Source: Balamuthia mandrillaris | Lineage: Eukaryota; Discosea; Longamoebia; Balamuthiidae | DNA length: 36,826 nt | Reading direction: 5' to 3' | Assembly (NCBI GenBank): GCA_031835245.1 | Contig: JAVKOQ010000447.1 | Span: 1-36,826, forward strand | Shown: positions 11,803 to 22,803 of the stretch, one piece after another | Numbering within the stretch: the first letter of the stretch is position 1 | Layout: each line of letters opens with the position of its first letter | The notes under the pieces: generated by a model | What the model saw: only the letters and a program-made list of their open reading frames with translations | Databases searched by the model: none | What the model was told of the DNA's origin: nothing | Program-made: the position numbers and the translations under genes

Positions 11803-13001
11803 TCACTGAGGGAGAGAGGAAGAGAAAGCGAGACCACCACCGGATACTTCCATTGCCTGCAGGCAGAGAACACATTCGCAACCAGGAAACATCAAAGACA
11901 AAAAGTGAGAAAAACAGAGAAAAACAGAGAAAAAAGAAGAAGGAGAGGAGAGAAGAAAGAGAGAAAGAATGTTTTACCTCTTTGGTAACGAGGGCAGCCG
12001 CGAGATCCGCTTCTGTTGGCAAAACGCCGAGGTTATAACACTTGTAAGCGCCAATGCTGAGGGTCAACAAATGCAGTCCAATATAAGCCAGCTGCGGAAG
12101 AATGAGGTCTGACCCCAATTCTGCAAACCGACTAAAGGCTATATGTGCGTTTTGGTTAACAAAAACGAAAAAGATAAGAGAACGAGAGAGCAACGAGAGA
12201 AGTGGAGAAAGAGAGAAGAGAGAAGCAGAGAGGAGAAAAGAAACCTTGTCTTGTTTGAAAGATGGATTTGAGAGGATTGATGAGAGTGAAGAGGGCGATC
12301 ATGATGCTGAATATGTTGACGCTGTTGCCTGTCATCCAAACCATGAACATGGTCATAAATATGCTTTTGGCGGGACTGGTGCCCAACTCCCATGCTCTCT
12401 GTGCATCGATCACAAAGGAACAAACAAGCGGTAAGAAGAAAGAAGAGAAGAGATACGGGACGAATGGTGTGGAGAAGAGAGAACGAGAGAACGAGAGAGA
12501 GGAGAAGAGCGTGGAGAAGAAAACGAAGGCGAAGGACAAGAAGAAGAAGAAGAAAAAGAAGAACTCAACAAGAAGCACAACGAGAAGAGGAACTAGAACG
12601 CCAACACAAAGAAACGAAAAAAGAGAAGAAGAAAGGTAGAAGAGGCTTTTGATGTGTCAAACCTTTTTTTTCAGCTCGCGCAACGCATTCTTGTCCGTGG
12701 CTAACCTCTTCCTAGCGCTGTTGCTTGGTCCTGACTTAACAATTTTGACCAAAAAGTGGAGTGAGGAAAAAAGTGGGGAGAGAGAGAGAGAAAATCAAAT
12801 CATAAAAGAGATCTCAGGGCTTACGCCAGCATAATCTGTGTCAGCGCCAAAGCCCAGAGGGGGCGTCACACCGCCAGGAGCACTTCCTCCGTCGTTGTTC
12901 AGGTTAAAAGCCCATTTGCGAGTGGAGGAGGATGACCCAGGAGCGCTCGTGGAAGCTGCACCTCCTCCTCGGCTGCCACCTTTCTTCTTGCTGCCTTCCA
13001 T
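11803..13001 (-). CDS. EMC4: ER membrane protein complex subunit 4 (EMC4)
   Basis: Subunit of the EMC insertase, which places tail-anchored and multipass proteins in the ER membrane. Exons in transcription order: 13001-12825, 12734-12663, 12398-12245, 12138-11978, 11856-11803. They sum to 618 nt, or 205 aa (human 183). Seen: the N-terminal KWAFNL motif after a Gly/Ser-rich head, a basic segment (KRLATDKNALRELKKK), the first membrane region SIFMTMFMVWMTGNSVNIFS, a second (LAYIGLHLLTLSIGAYKCY) and the hallmark ending MEVSGGGL, matching MEFSGGGL in animals. That ending is supplied by a 54-nt last exon, which fixes the 3' splice site. All four introns are GT-AG. The gene is divergent from the kelch fusion gene, with 229 nt between start codons. 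Confidence 0.94.
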
Positions 13002-13230
13002 TGCGCTCTATCTAATCTGTCGAACCTGCTGCTACCCTTTTTTTTTTTGACTACGATTTGCTGCACAGATGCTTCATTAAACTTGCACGAATTCTGCACC
13101 AATAGACCTCCTTTCTACCAGGACAGCACAGGATTTGCTCAAAAACTGCACGAACAGACCTCCGGAAGGTAGAATTATTCATGACGACATGAATTAAGCA
13201 ACAAAGGAGGGATGCCGTGCTGCAGTAACG
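13002..13230. promoter_or_regulatory. Divergent promoter with an imperfect direct repeat
   Basis: Shared upstream region of EMC4 (-) and the kelch fusion gene (+). An 18-bp repeat, CTGCAC(C/G)AA(T/C)AGACCTCC, occurs at 13094-13111 and 13146-13163, identical at 16 of 18 positions and 52 bp apart. TGCACGAATT at 13084-13093 recurs upstream of NUP205. A regulatory role is inferred from position only. Confidence 0.4.
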
Positions 13231-16142
13231 ATGCTCCGCCGAGGATCCCGGAGAGGAGACCCCAAAGAGGGAGTCGTGGCCCACTGGCAGCAGCTACCAA
13301 ACTGTCCGCCGGTGTCCCCAAGGCGAAAGCTGGAAGGGAGGTTCGGCCACTCTGCCGTTGTGGCAAACAACAACAACGCTGAGCTCCTCCTGTTCGGCGG
13401 CGGTACCACCCACCAGTCCCCTGTTTCTGGTATGTTTTCTCTCTGGTGTTTCTCCGCCTCTTCCGCCCTTCTTCTGCTTCTTTCGGTGAGTGTTCCTCTT
13501 TCCTTGTACTTATTTCAGTTCGTATGATGATGATGCAGGTGAGCTCTTCAGCTTCTCTCTGGGGGACCACACATGGCAACTTTTGCACAATGGCGACAAT
13601 GACAACGCGGAAGAAGCAGAGCACAAGGCAGGACTCGCTTCTCCTCCCTTTCGGCTGAACCGCACCGGGCACTGCGCTGTGATCTTGCCGCCAGAAAGAA
13701 ACGAAGCGGAAAGCAAAGCAAACAAAAGGCAAGTAACAACGAAGATGCTTGTCTTTGGCGGAAAGAGCAGCCATGACCACAACCATCACAACGACGTTCT
13801 TTGTTGGTCTCACCCGCGTCCTAACACCAACGCAAAGAAGAAAGAGAAGAAGAACAAGAAGAAGGACAAGCGCAAAGAGAAGCAAGAAGAAGGCGAATGG
13901 AGAAGAATGGAGATCACAGGATGCAAACCAAGTGCAAGATATGGCCATAGCGGAGTAGTGGTGGGAGCTCAACTGGTTATTTTTGGTGGGTCTGACAGCG
14001 ATGGTTGCTTGTGCGATGACTTGTTCTGTCTAGCGCTTCTTGAGAAGGACGACACACAGTGGAGGTGGCGAACCGAGAAGCAAGTGGCTGATGACATCTG
14101 TTCTCGGATACAACTATCGACTGCTTCTTCTTCTGTAGATGCGAAGAAGCAAAAGCATAAGAAGAGCGAAGTGAAGCACACGAAGAAGGCCGAAAAGACA
14201 AAGAAGCAACATAGACAGAAGAAGGAAGGTGTTCCTTATCATCGTCCAACAGCAAGAATGCATCACACAGCAATAGTGTTTGAAGGAGACATGTACGTCT
14301 TCGGAGGCCAAACTACAAACAAGCAAGCCTTGGCCGATTTGTGGAAGTGGAACAGCAATACTGCGACTTGGAGGTGTCTCTTCCAACCGAATTCTGTCTC
14401 TTCTTCTGCTTCGTCTTCTTCGTCTTCTCGTTCTCGTTCTCGTTCTTGTTCTCGTTCTTCTTCTGCTTCTTCTTCTTGTTCTTCTTGTTCTTCTTCTTCT
14501 TCTTCTTCTTCTTCTTCTTCTTCTTCTTCTTCTTCTTCTTCTTCTTCTTCTTCTTCTTCTTCTCAGCAACAACAAGTAAAGAGAACGAATCCAGAAGGAA
14601 GATGGGGACATGCTGCAGCGGTGGATGAAAAGGAAGGAGTGTTGATTATCAGTGGTGGACGAGACAAAGATAACGTATTTCAAGACATGTGGGTGTACAC
14701 TTTTCGCGAAGGAACGTGGATGGGTCCTGTTCATCACATTTGCGAACAACATCAAATGAACAAAAGGAGGAATAAAAAAAGAGTTGGAGAGGCAGCACAG
14801 GAAAAGATACCGGCAGAAGGCACAGTCTTTCATTCAATGACTATCACGAGCAGTCATAACTTGTTGCTTTGGTTTGGAGGCATGAAGGCAGGAGATGGAG
14901 GTGCTTGTTCGGGACAATTGTGGAGAGTGAGGTTGGAGATGAATACCACTATGAATCACGATGAAACCTGGAGCAAGCGGTTGCCAGATGAGATCTTGCT
15001 AAAGATTTTTTCTCACCTCGGTGGCAAGGATCTGTATGCTGCAAGTCTCGTTTGCAAGGTTTGTTATTGTTGAGAGAGAGAGAAAGAGAGAAACTCAAGA
15101 AGAAATTACAGGACAAAGAGAGAGATCGACCGCAGGTTTTGACAATATAATGCATGAACAGCTTTGGGAAATGGTTACAAGAGATGACCACCTCTGGGAG
15201 AATGTTGCGCAACAGATGGACTCGCTTGGTTTTTGTTCATCAACAGTCAAGCATAGCTACAAGGAACAATTGAGACACTACGTCCTTAAGTAAGTACAGA
15301 CTCATCCTTATATTTTATTATACTTCACTTGTAACGCGAAAACAAATATCAATAGAAAGAGAGCAAAAGAACAAGAGCAGAGGAAGAGAGAAGAGGAATG
15401 GCTGTCCTACGGTCACAGAGGACAGCTCAAAGCGGTGCTGGTTGGAGACCCTAGTGTTGGAAAGACCTCTCTCCTCATTACCTATGCAACGCAACAGTTC
15501 CCAAAGGACTACGTGCCTACTATATGCGAGAGCTATGAACTTCGCTTGGCGCCTGGGCTCTCTTTGGACGTGTGGGATACCGCTGGGTAAACTGAGCCAT
15601 TGTTTTTATCGCTGTTGTGATGTGTTGTGTAACATTTTCTTATTGTGCTTTAGGCCAGAGGAATATACGCGGATTCGCATGTTGACCTACTTGGGAGCTA
15701 ACGTCATTGTAATGGCGTTCAGCATGGCCGATGCCTGCTCTCTACAGAATGTGGTGACCAAATGGCATCGAGAGATTGGCGACCATATTCCTGACGTGCC
15801 TGTAATCCTTGTTGGGCTGAAGAATGATGGCTGTGATGGCGGTCGCTTCGACCCAGCTGTCAGCAGGGCTTATGGCGATGAGCACATTGTCTCCCTCAAA
15901 CAAGCAGAAGAAGTTGCAGAGAGGTGTCATTTGCATGAACTGTTTTTCGTTTCTAACGTTATTTATTCAAGTACTAACATATACAAAAACACACACAAAG
16001 AATCAACGCAGAAGCCTTCGTGGCTTGCAGTGCGATGGATGGCATAGCTCTTGATGAAGTGTTTACAGCTGCAGCAAAGGCGGCTTTGCAGGGCAAGTCA
16101 AAAGCCTCTTTCGAACGTGAAACTTCTTGTCTTCTTCAATAA
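13231..16142 (+). CDS. Kelch propeller - F-box - Rho-family GTPase fusion protein
   Basis: Exons 13231-13429, 13539-15058, 15162-15289, 15356-15586, 15654-15923 and 16001-16142 sum to 2,490 nt, or 829 aa, with no stop at any junction. Six kelch-type repeats span about residues 38-530 (for example RFGHSAVV..LLLFGGG, ARYGHSGVVV..LVIFGG, ARMHHTAIVF..MYVFGG), predicting a six-bladed propeller with long lysine-rich loops and a poly-serine loop (about 352-409). An F-box follows (LPDEILLKIFSHL..LVCKLWEMV, about 547-590); the LVCK/LWEM junction fixes that acceptor. Next come a charged linker and a Rho-like G domain: P-loop GDPSVGKTSL, switch I YVPTICESYE, switch II DTAGPEEY, G4 LKND, G5 CSAMDG. The last four residues, CLLQ, form a CaaX prenylation box. 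The domains suggest an SCF ubiquitin-ligase receptor tethered to membrane; its substrate is unknown. Confidence 0.88.
14397..14566 (+). repeat. Coding TTC/TCT repeat encoding poly-serine
   Basis: Exonic pyrimidine microsatellite inside the kelch region. It is read in the TCT frame as serine, with Arg and Cys interruptions in its 5' half, and ends in a short Gln run. It probably forms a surface loop between two blades. The uninterrupted 3' half is likely to vary in length between strains. Confidence 0.85.
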
Positions 16143-16573
16143 AGAAGGCACAGGATCAAGGGGGCCACTTTTGCAAGCTGGGCATAAACATTGAAAAGGC
16201 GTTTTGAAAATTTTCCCATAGCGACAAAGGGTAGAGTAAGACGTGTTTAGATTTACTTGCATACCGAATGAAGCCAACAGTTTCTATCTGTATCATCTCA
16301 AGTCGAGCGAGTCGGGCCAGCTGGAAGCAGGAGCTCCCTCCAACAAGCTCCCCGCACAGGAACCACCACGCAAAGTTTCATTTTTGCCGACAGATGCATA
16401 TTAATGTCGACATTATTTGCGGACAAAAATGGGCGGGAAAACAAAGGTCAACTGCTGCACGAATTGACGTGCAGCGTTTCCAATTGCACGAGGAGTACTT
16501 TACACCAAAAGCAAAAGAAAAAAAAATTGGTGAGAGAGAGAAGAAAGAGAGAAGAAAGAGAGAGAGAAGATCG
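16143..16573. other. Spacer before NUP205: gene relic plus palindrome
   Basis: A 431-nt gap. It holds a decayed fragment of the FG-GAP gene's sixth exon (16266-16376) and a perfect 8-bp inverted repeat, GCTGCACG-N6-CGTGCAGC (16454-16475), about 100 nt before the NUP205 start codon. The remainder, including an AG-rich stretch at 16520-16570, shows nothing recognisable. Confidence 0.5.
16266..16376 (+). pseudogene. Relic of an FG-GAP gene exon, inverted
   Basis: The first 85 bases or so match, with about 7 differences, the sense strand of exon 6 of the FG-GAP gene (30992 downward), and encode FYLYHLK.SESGQLE.GAPS in one frame. Homology continues with small gaps to about 16376. It begins exactly at the exon's 5' boundary (AATGAAG); the adjoining intron and the preceding exon are not matched. 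It lies on the plus strand while the intact gene is on the minus strand 14.6 kb away. There is no start codon context, and it is best read as non-functional. The source may be this gene or an unseen paralogue. Confidence 0.8.
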
Positions 16574-16981
16574 ATGGAGGAAGAGGACTCGTTTCAGCAC
16601 CTCTCGAACAGCATCGCGAATGCCTTTTCTCAGCCGGCCACAGTGAAAAACCTGAGACGCCTTCAAACGGTGCTCATCCATCACAAAACAAGTTTTCTCA
16701 CTCCGCTACAAAATCCGGTATTCTTTCTTCTTCCCTTCCCTTCTCTTTCTCTCTTCTCTCTCTCATTCACTCTCCTTCCTATTCTCTTTTCGTCTTCTTT
16801 TTCTTTTCTCACGGAGGAATTGGTTTTTTTTGTGTTTTCTTCATCAAACTTGTAAATCTTTTTAAAACATGAACAACAGCCCAAAAATGCGGCACAAAGA
16901 AAACAAGTGGAGGACGGCGAAGTGGTCATTGACAACGTTCGCAAGAAGCTGCCAAAAGAGTTTAGCCAGCAGGTATATATC

Positions 16982-17022
<41 letters not shown>

Positions 17023-17194
17023 TCCCTCTCCCTCTCCCTCTCTCCCTCCCTCCCTCTCTTTCCTTTGGAGTGCTCGCTGTCCACCCTCTGCAAAAGTGAT
17101 GAGAAACATGCTCCCTCTTCTGAAGCAAGCTTTTTTGCTTTTGAAGATACTCAGCAAACCGGAATCACTATTTTACTTCTGAAACTTGCAGACC

Positions 17195-17228
<34 letters not shown>

Positions 17229-17979
17229 CAGACCTATTCTCTCTCTCTCTCACTTTCTCTTTTCCTTCACTCATTTAACAAATGCTCTTGTTTTCTATAC
17301 AGGCTCTTGTGTTGAGCGATGATCTTAACTTGAACGAAATATCCAGCGTTATGCTGTTGCGGTCTGCGTATGAAGAGGTAATGCTCTTTTCTTTTTAAAA
17401 AATTTCTGTCTGTTTGTAGTCGTACTCTTCGCTTCTCTGCAAAAGATGAGAAACATGCTCCCTCTTCTGAAGTGCTATGAAGCCTCTTTTGAAGAAAGCA
17501 AGCAAACCGGAATCACTATTTTTATCTGAACGCACTCTTTGTCTTCAACTCTGTCTTCGCTCTTTGTTCTCTCTCTCTCTCTCTCTCTCTCTCACTATAT
17601 TATGTTGTGTTTCTTCTATGATACAGTTGGGTAGTTATGCACTAGAGGCAGAGGAGGTTCTAACAAAAGCAGAACTGATCTACTTTGCTGAGCGGCAACA
17701 TCTTTTGCATTCCTTGTTGAATCTCTTACGGGTAACCTCTTCTTCGCTTCGCTCTCATTCATCCCAAGTTCCATCCCTAGAAGAGCACACGCTAGAACCC
17801 TTGACTTGGTGTAAAACAATTTTACACAAACCCGTAGGTCACGGGCGTGTTTGTTGTGCAAAAGCGATCAATCAAAATGTGTTGTTAATAACACACTTTG
17901 ATGGTTTCTATCAAATTTCCTCTGCCTCCTTTGTTTTTGTGGTTGTTGGAAACTATCGAACCATACAATCTCTCTCTCC

Positions 17980-18011
<32 letters not shown>

Positions 18012-19175
18012 CCTCTCTCTCCCTCTCTCTCCTCTTCCTCTCTATTAGCTTACTTAAACTGCTATCATTGTTGTTATCAGGGAAGGGGAGATCCAGACAT
18101 ATCGGAGGGTTTACGAGCGTTGATCATTCAATTTACCAACGAGCTCATTGCCGAAGGTCTTGCCAAACGCCTCATTGACCTCGTTTTGGTATTACTGCCC
18201 TCTTTTCTGTCGCTCTTTCATTCTCTGACACAAGTTCATATTTATTGTAGACAAACGAGCCTGCTCCTGCTCAAGGTGCACAAGCTCCATCGTCAACCGC
18301 AGCACAAGAAAAACGACAACGGCGAATCGGCTTTTATGCTGAGGAACGCGTATTGCTCGTTTCCTGTCTGCTTTCTATTTATTATCAAGTAGTCATCCCT
18401 CCGGAGGAAGCCCTCGCTTTGATAGATCTTTATGAGAAGTGCAGTTCAGCACTTAAAAAGAATCCGACAGACATGGACTTGCTTCATGTGACGCAACTGT
18501 TGCTAATCACCATTCTTTGCTTCCTCGATGTGGAGAGACAAGGAGAGTTGGTGGATGCCCGAAACGAGGATGGAATTGGAGGAGGATCGAGTTCTCCTGG
18601 CTCCTCTCTTTCTGCACGCTCCTCTGCGGCTGTTTCTCTTCTTACCGACAAAAGATTCATCTCTGATTTTACTCGCAAACTGACTTCTAAGTGGCGAAAT
18701 GGTTCTCTCTTCCTTCCTTCCTTTCTTTCCTCTGTTTGCTAAACAATTGTTTCTTTTCTTTTTTTCACCAGCGTTTTTTCAAGGACCAGTGATGTTTGCG
18801 TGGGCTCTTTATTTACATTTCATAGCCACTGTAACTATTTCTTTTTATGTCCTCTGTTGTGGCTTTTTTGTCCTTACAAACAATATCTTTCCATACCACA
18901 GTCGGGTCTTTCCAGTGAACGCGTCGAAGAAAAGGACATACTGTTCATTTTCAACAAGGCCTTGAAAAAGGTACTTTACCCTTTATTTCTTTATAAGGCG
19001 TCTCAAACTCACAGTCCCTATTTAAACAGGGCGCTTTCCCCTGCTTGACTGCTGTGGTGGAGAGCAAACCGTTCCGACAGGATGAAGACAATAAGGATGT
19101 TGCTGTTAGCGTTTTGGACGACTTGGTTACGTCCCTTATTTTGAACATGTCCACTAGGGTTCTCATCCTCCTTTT

Positions 19176-19215
<40 letters not shown>

Positions 19216-20553
19216 TCTCTCTCCATCTAATCTATTCTCTTTTCAAGATACGAGAAATGAAGATAGACGAGGAGGACGCCTTGCGAAACCTTAATGCCTA
19301 CAGAGATTTCCGTGTAGGAGCTAGACCTGGTATCTCTCTCTCTCTCTCTCTCATATTTGAGAATACTTAGTTTTTTCAAAAATAGAACCCGTACCTCCTC
19401 ATTTCGGTAATCTTTTACGGTTGGTTGCTGCTGTAGAAAAGGTTAGGACCTCGCTTCTGTTCTCTCTCTCTCTCTCTCATTCTCTCTCTCATTCTCTCTC
19501 TCATCTCTCGTTTGCCTCTCCTCATCCGTCTTTATGCTAACCAACATACTCTTTAAATAAAGGAGGGAACAGAGGACTTTGCACTGAAATTTTGGGGCAT
19601 ACAAGGACAACACCCCCAAGCCAGACAGCTGTTTCGCTTCCTTCGCTTTGCGGGTGAGTCAATGAACGAGCTCTTCTTTGTTCCTTATATCAGCATGTTG
19701 GCTTCTTTAGCTAAGGGCAACGAATGCGCGGTGAATGTACGTAATTAACTTTTCTCTTCTCCTGCTCGTTGTATTTTCGTTTGCACTGTTGTTTTCATTC
19801 TTTGCTATGTTTTACTGACGAACAAAAATAGGCTTTTCATTTTCTGAAAAATTCTGTGGCAAACCATCTCAGTTGGGATCACTTTTTCAAAGTTTTGGAA
19901 CGCTACTACTTAGACTTTCAGAGGTCCCCCCTTTTGTTTTTCTGTGAGTAATAAGCAGCAAATGACGCTACTGTTTTTGAACGCGTGTAGACGCCGCTGG
20001 ATCCAGGCTTGTATTACAGAGGAGCTCAACCCTCTGCTGCCAAGGAAATGCGTCCAGAGGACGTGGCTGGATTGATCGCCATTTTGAAACTTATGCAAGA
20101 GGTCTTTACATTATTTTACTCCTTTCAAATGAAACTCACAATTCTCCTGGACTTTTTTTTTTTAAAAAAAAGGTGTTACGACACAGCGCAGATAACAGGA
20201 AAGCAATGTGTGAGAATCCCTCGTGGCACCCGTTGGAAACTCTCTTTGGGTTGTTGAGTTGCCCGGTTCCTTCGCAACTTAAAGCCGAAATCTTGGAAAC
20301 GATTGCCACTTTTGCTATAACTCCAGAAATCGCCATGCTGATATGGCCTTTGCTTGAAGCATCGCAAATATTGGTTACCACTTCTCCTTCCGGCCGCTCC
20401 CCGCAACAAGAGGGTGGCATCCGTTTCGAATTGGAGGAACGAGAAGCCCGAGCAAGAGAGTACCCTCAATTAATTGCCTTCTTAGAACTTTTATATCAGG
20501 TTTTCTCTTTCTCCTTGTTATACTTTTTTTCTCCCAATCTCTTTAATCATGCC

Positions 20554-20595
<42 letters not shown>

Positions 20596-22764
20596 TCTTT
20601 CTCTCTCTTGGATAATTTCTAATCCATTATGAATAACTTTTGTAGTTATTGCTACCGACGACACCTGCCTTCCTGCGCACACTTGGTTCGGAGCACAGAG
20701 AGCCAGGTTTCCTTCCTTACCTGTCCTTTTTGGTGGAAAATGTCTTTCTTCGATTCGATAGCAGAGGCTATCTCAACCCTGGAGAGCAGTGGCGCGTCGC
20801 CTCTGCTGCCCTCAAAATCTTTTTAAAGGTGTTTATTTTATTTTATTTTAATTTATTTTTTGAACTTGGCAATAACAACTTTTATGCTTGCAAAATACCA
20901 GATACTAGAAGATACCAGTTTTTCCGAGGAACCATCCATGATGGAGAAAAGCGTGGGGACCATGAGCGAAGCAGAGGCCAATGCCATCGCTCCTTCCGAG
21001 ATGGATGTCCCTTCCTCCTCGTCTTCTCCCGCTGTTCCCCTCTCAGCCGGTTTTGTTTTGATGCAAGAGTTTGAAGGAGGCAACCTGCTTTTGCTTCGTA
21101 AGGCCCTCACTATCATCTCCCAAGGAGCAGCCAATTTGGAGATTCAACGACTTCGTATGGAGGATGGCGAGGCTTATGAGGAATCAGTGCTCCTTTGCCT
21201 AAAGGTAATGCTTTTATCTTAATATGATATTTAGTTGTTTGTTTTTTTGTATCTGACTTTTCTTAACAAATAATAACAGCTGATTGAAACGGTGATGGAA
21301 AAAGAAGAGGAGTTCACAGCCTACGTACGGACATCCAGGCTGCGCATTCTGACCACGTCCATGGATCAACTCCTGCTTCGTGACCGCTCTCGCATTGTAG
21401 ACATTGCTCGCTTTGTGAGTTACCCCCATCGTGCAGACCTTTGTCTTGCATCAGTTCACATCGTAGATCATTTGAGCCAACGGACCGACAAGCTGGTGAG
21501 CATCTTTTTGGAGGATCCGCAGGAAGCTCGCTTTCAGATTCTCGCAGGTTTCGTTAGTCGTTTGGAAACTGATGAGCCAGAGATTGGTTTGTTGTCTTAA
21601 TGTATTATATTTGTTTGCGTTTCACTGATACCTTTTCCTACAGAAGGAGAAATGGAAACGTTACCACCCGATCTCAAAGAAAAGCAGCTCAGCAAGTACT
21701 GTACTTTCTCTTCCTCCTTTTCTCGTTCATTTCTAATGAATTTTTTAACTAATACAGTCTCGTGCGAGAAAGCATTCTTCAACTGTTGCTCCGAAACTTG
21801 GACATACCTGCTCCCAACCTTACCCACTTCATCCTAGGCTTTGACGTCACCAAACCGCTTCACGACCAAAGCGGAGAGCTGCAATCCAAAGAGATGATGT
21901 CCTACAAAAGCCTCAACGTCATTCTCTCGCTTATGCGCTCTCGTTCTTTCGGCTATCGCCATCCAAAACTGGCCGAACTGTGCTATGAGTTCGTCTTTCG
22001 GCTCTGCTCGCACAAGCAAACCTCGAAACCGGTCATGCGATACCTTCGCAACCGCTCTCAGGACTTTTTCTATCGACAACTGAGGAACCTGCCCATGCGC
22101 ATCCTTACTCCAACGCGCGTCAGCCAGCTACGACAATGCGCTTGGTTGCTGAAGGTTTTGTTTTTTTCCTTGTTCATTTTGTTGTTAATTTTTTTTTTCG
22201 TTGGTTCAATGTTTTTGGCCAAAACTTACAACAACAACAACAACAACAACAACAAAAAAAAAAAACAACTACAACAGACGATTGCATTAGAGATTCACGT
22301 GGTAGCTTCACTGGATCAACGTACCGACACGCAGCGACTTCTCTCTCTGCTGTTCGGCGGACCGCTTCCTCAAGAGTCAGAGGAGGAAGGAGACTATAAC
22401 GATGAGTACGAAGCTGGCGAGTTTGAAGACATGGAAGCATGGGAACAGCAACGAATGAAGATCTTGGAGTTGTTGCAGCCGATTGACATTCCTTTGAAGG
22501 ATCCTCCTCAGTTTGGTGGACTGACTTTCTTCACTCCGGAGCTCATTAATAGTTGTCTTAGTGCATATAACTCGCTGCACATGATAGACATCAAGAAACT
22601 TCATCACCTTTTGGTACGGTCCTCTCTTTTCTGTTCTGCTTTTCCCTCTTTTTGACACACAAGCAACTTGTCCTTGCTCTTTTTTATAGGCGGAAGAGCA
22701 ACGACGGATGGAGCTCGATTACTCCATGTCTGCTAACCATCACGGCCAAATCACTGAAGAGGTA

Positions 22765-22803
<39 letters not shown>

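Noticed and set aside
15154-15161. Exon 3 of the kelch fusion starting after CGCAG at 15135
   Set aside because: That acceptor gives a stop within five codons; the acceptor at 15161 gives an unbroken F-box.
17785-17860. tRNA gene in NUP205 intron 4
   Set aside because: The three-way fold is superficially cloverleaf-like, but there is no TTCRA T-loop, no D-arm GG and no plausible anticodon arm.
19991-20019. NUP205 exon 14 starting at 19991 after GTGTAG
   Set aside because: Exon 13 ends in phase 2 at its only good donor (19923). Joining to 19991 leads to an in-frame stop, while the TTACAG acceptor ending at 20019 restores the conserved frame.
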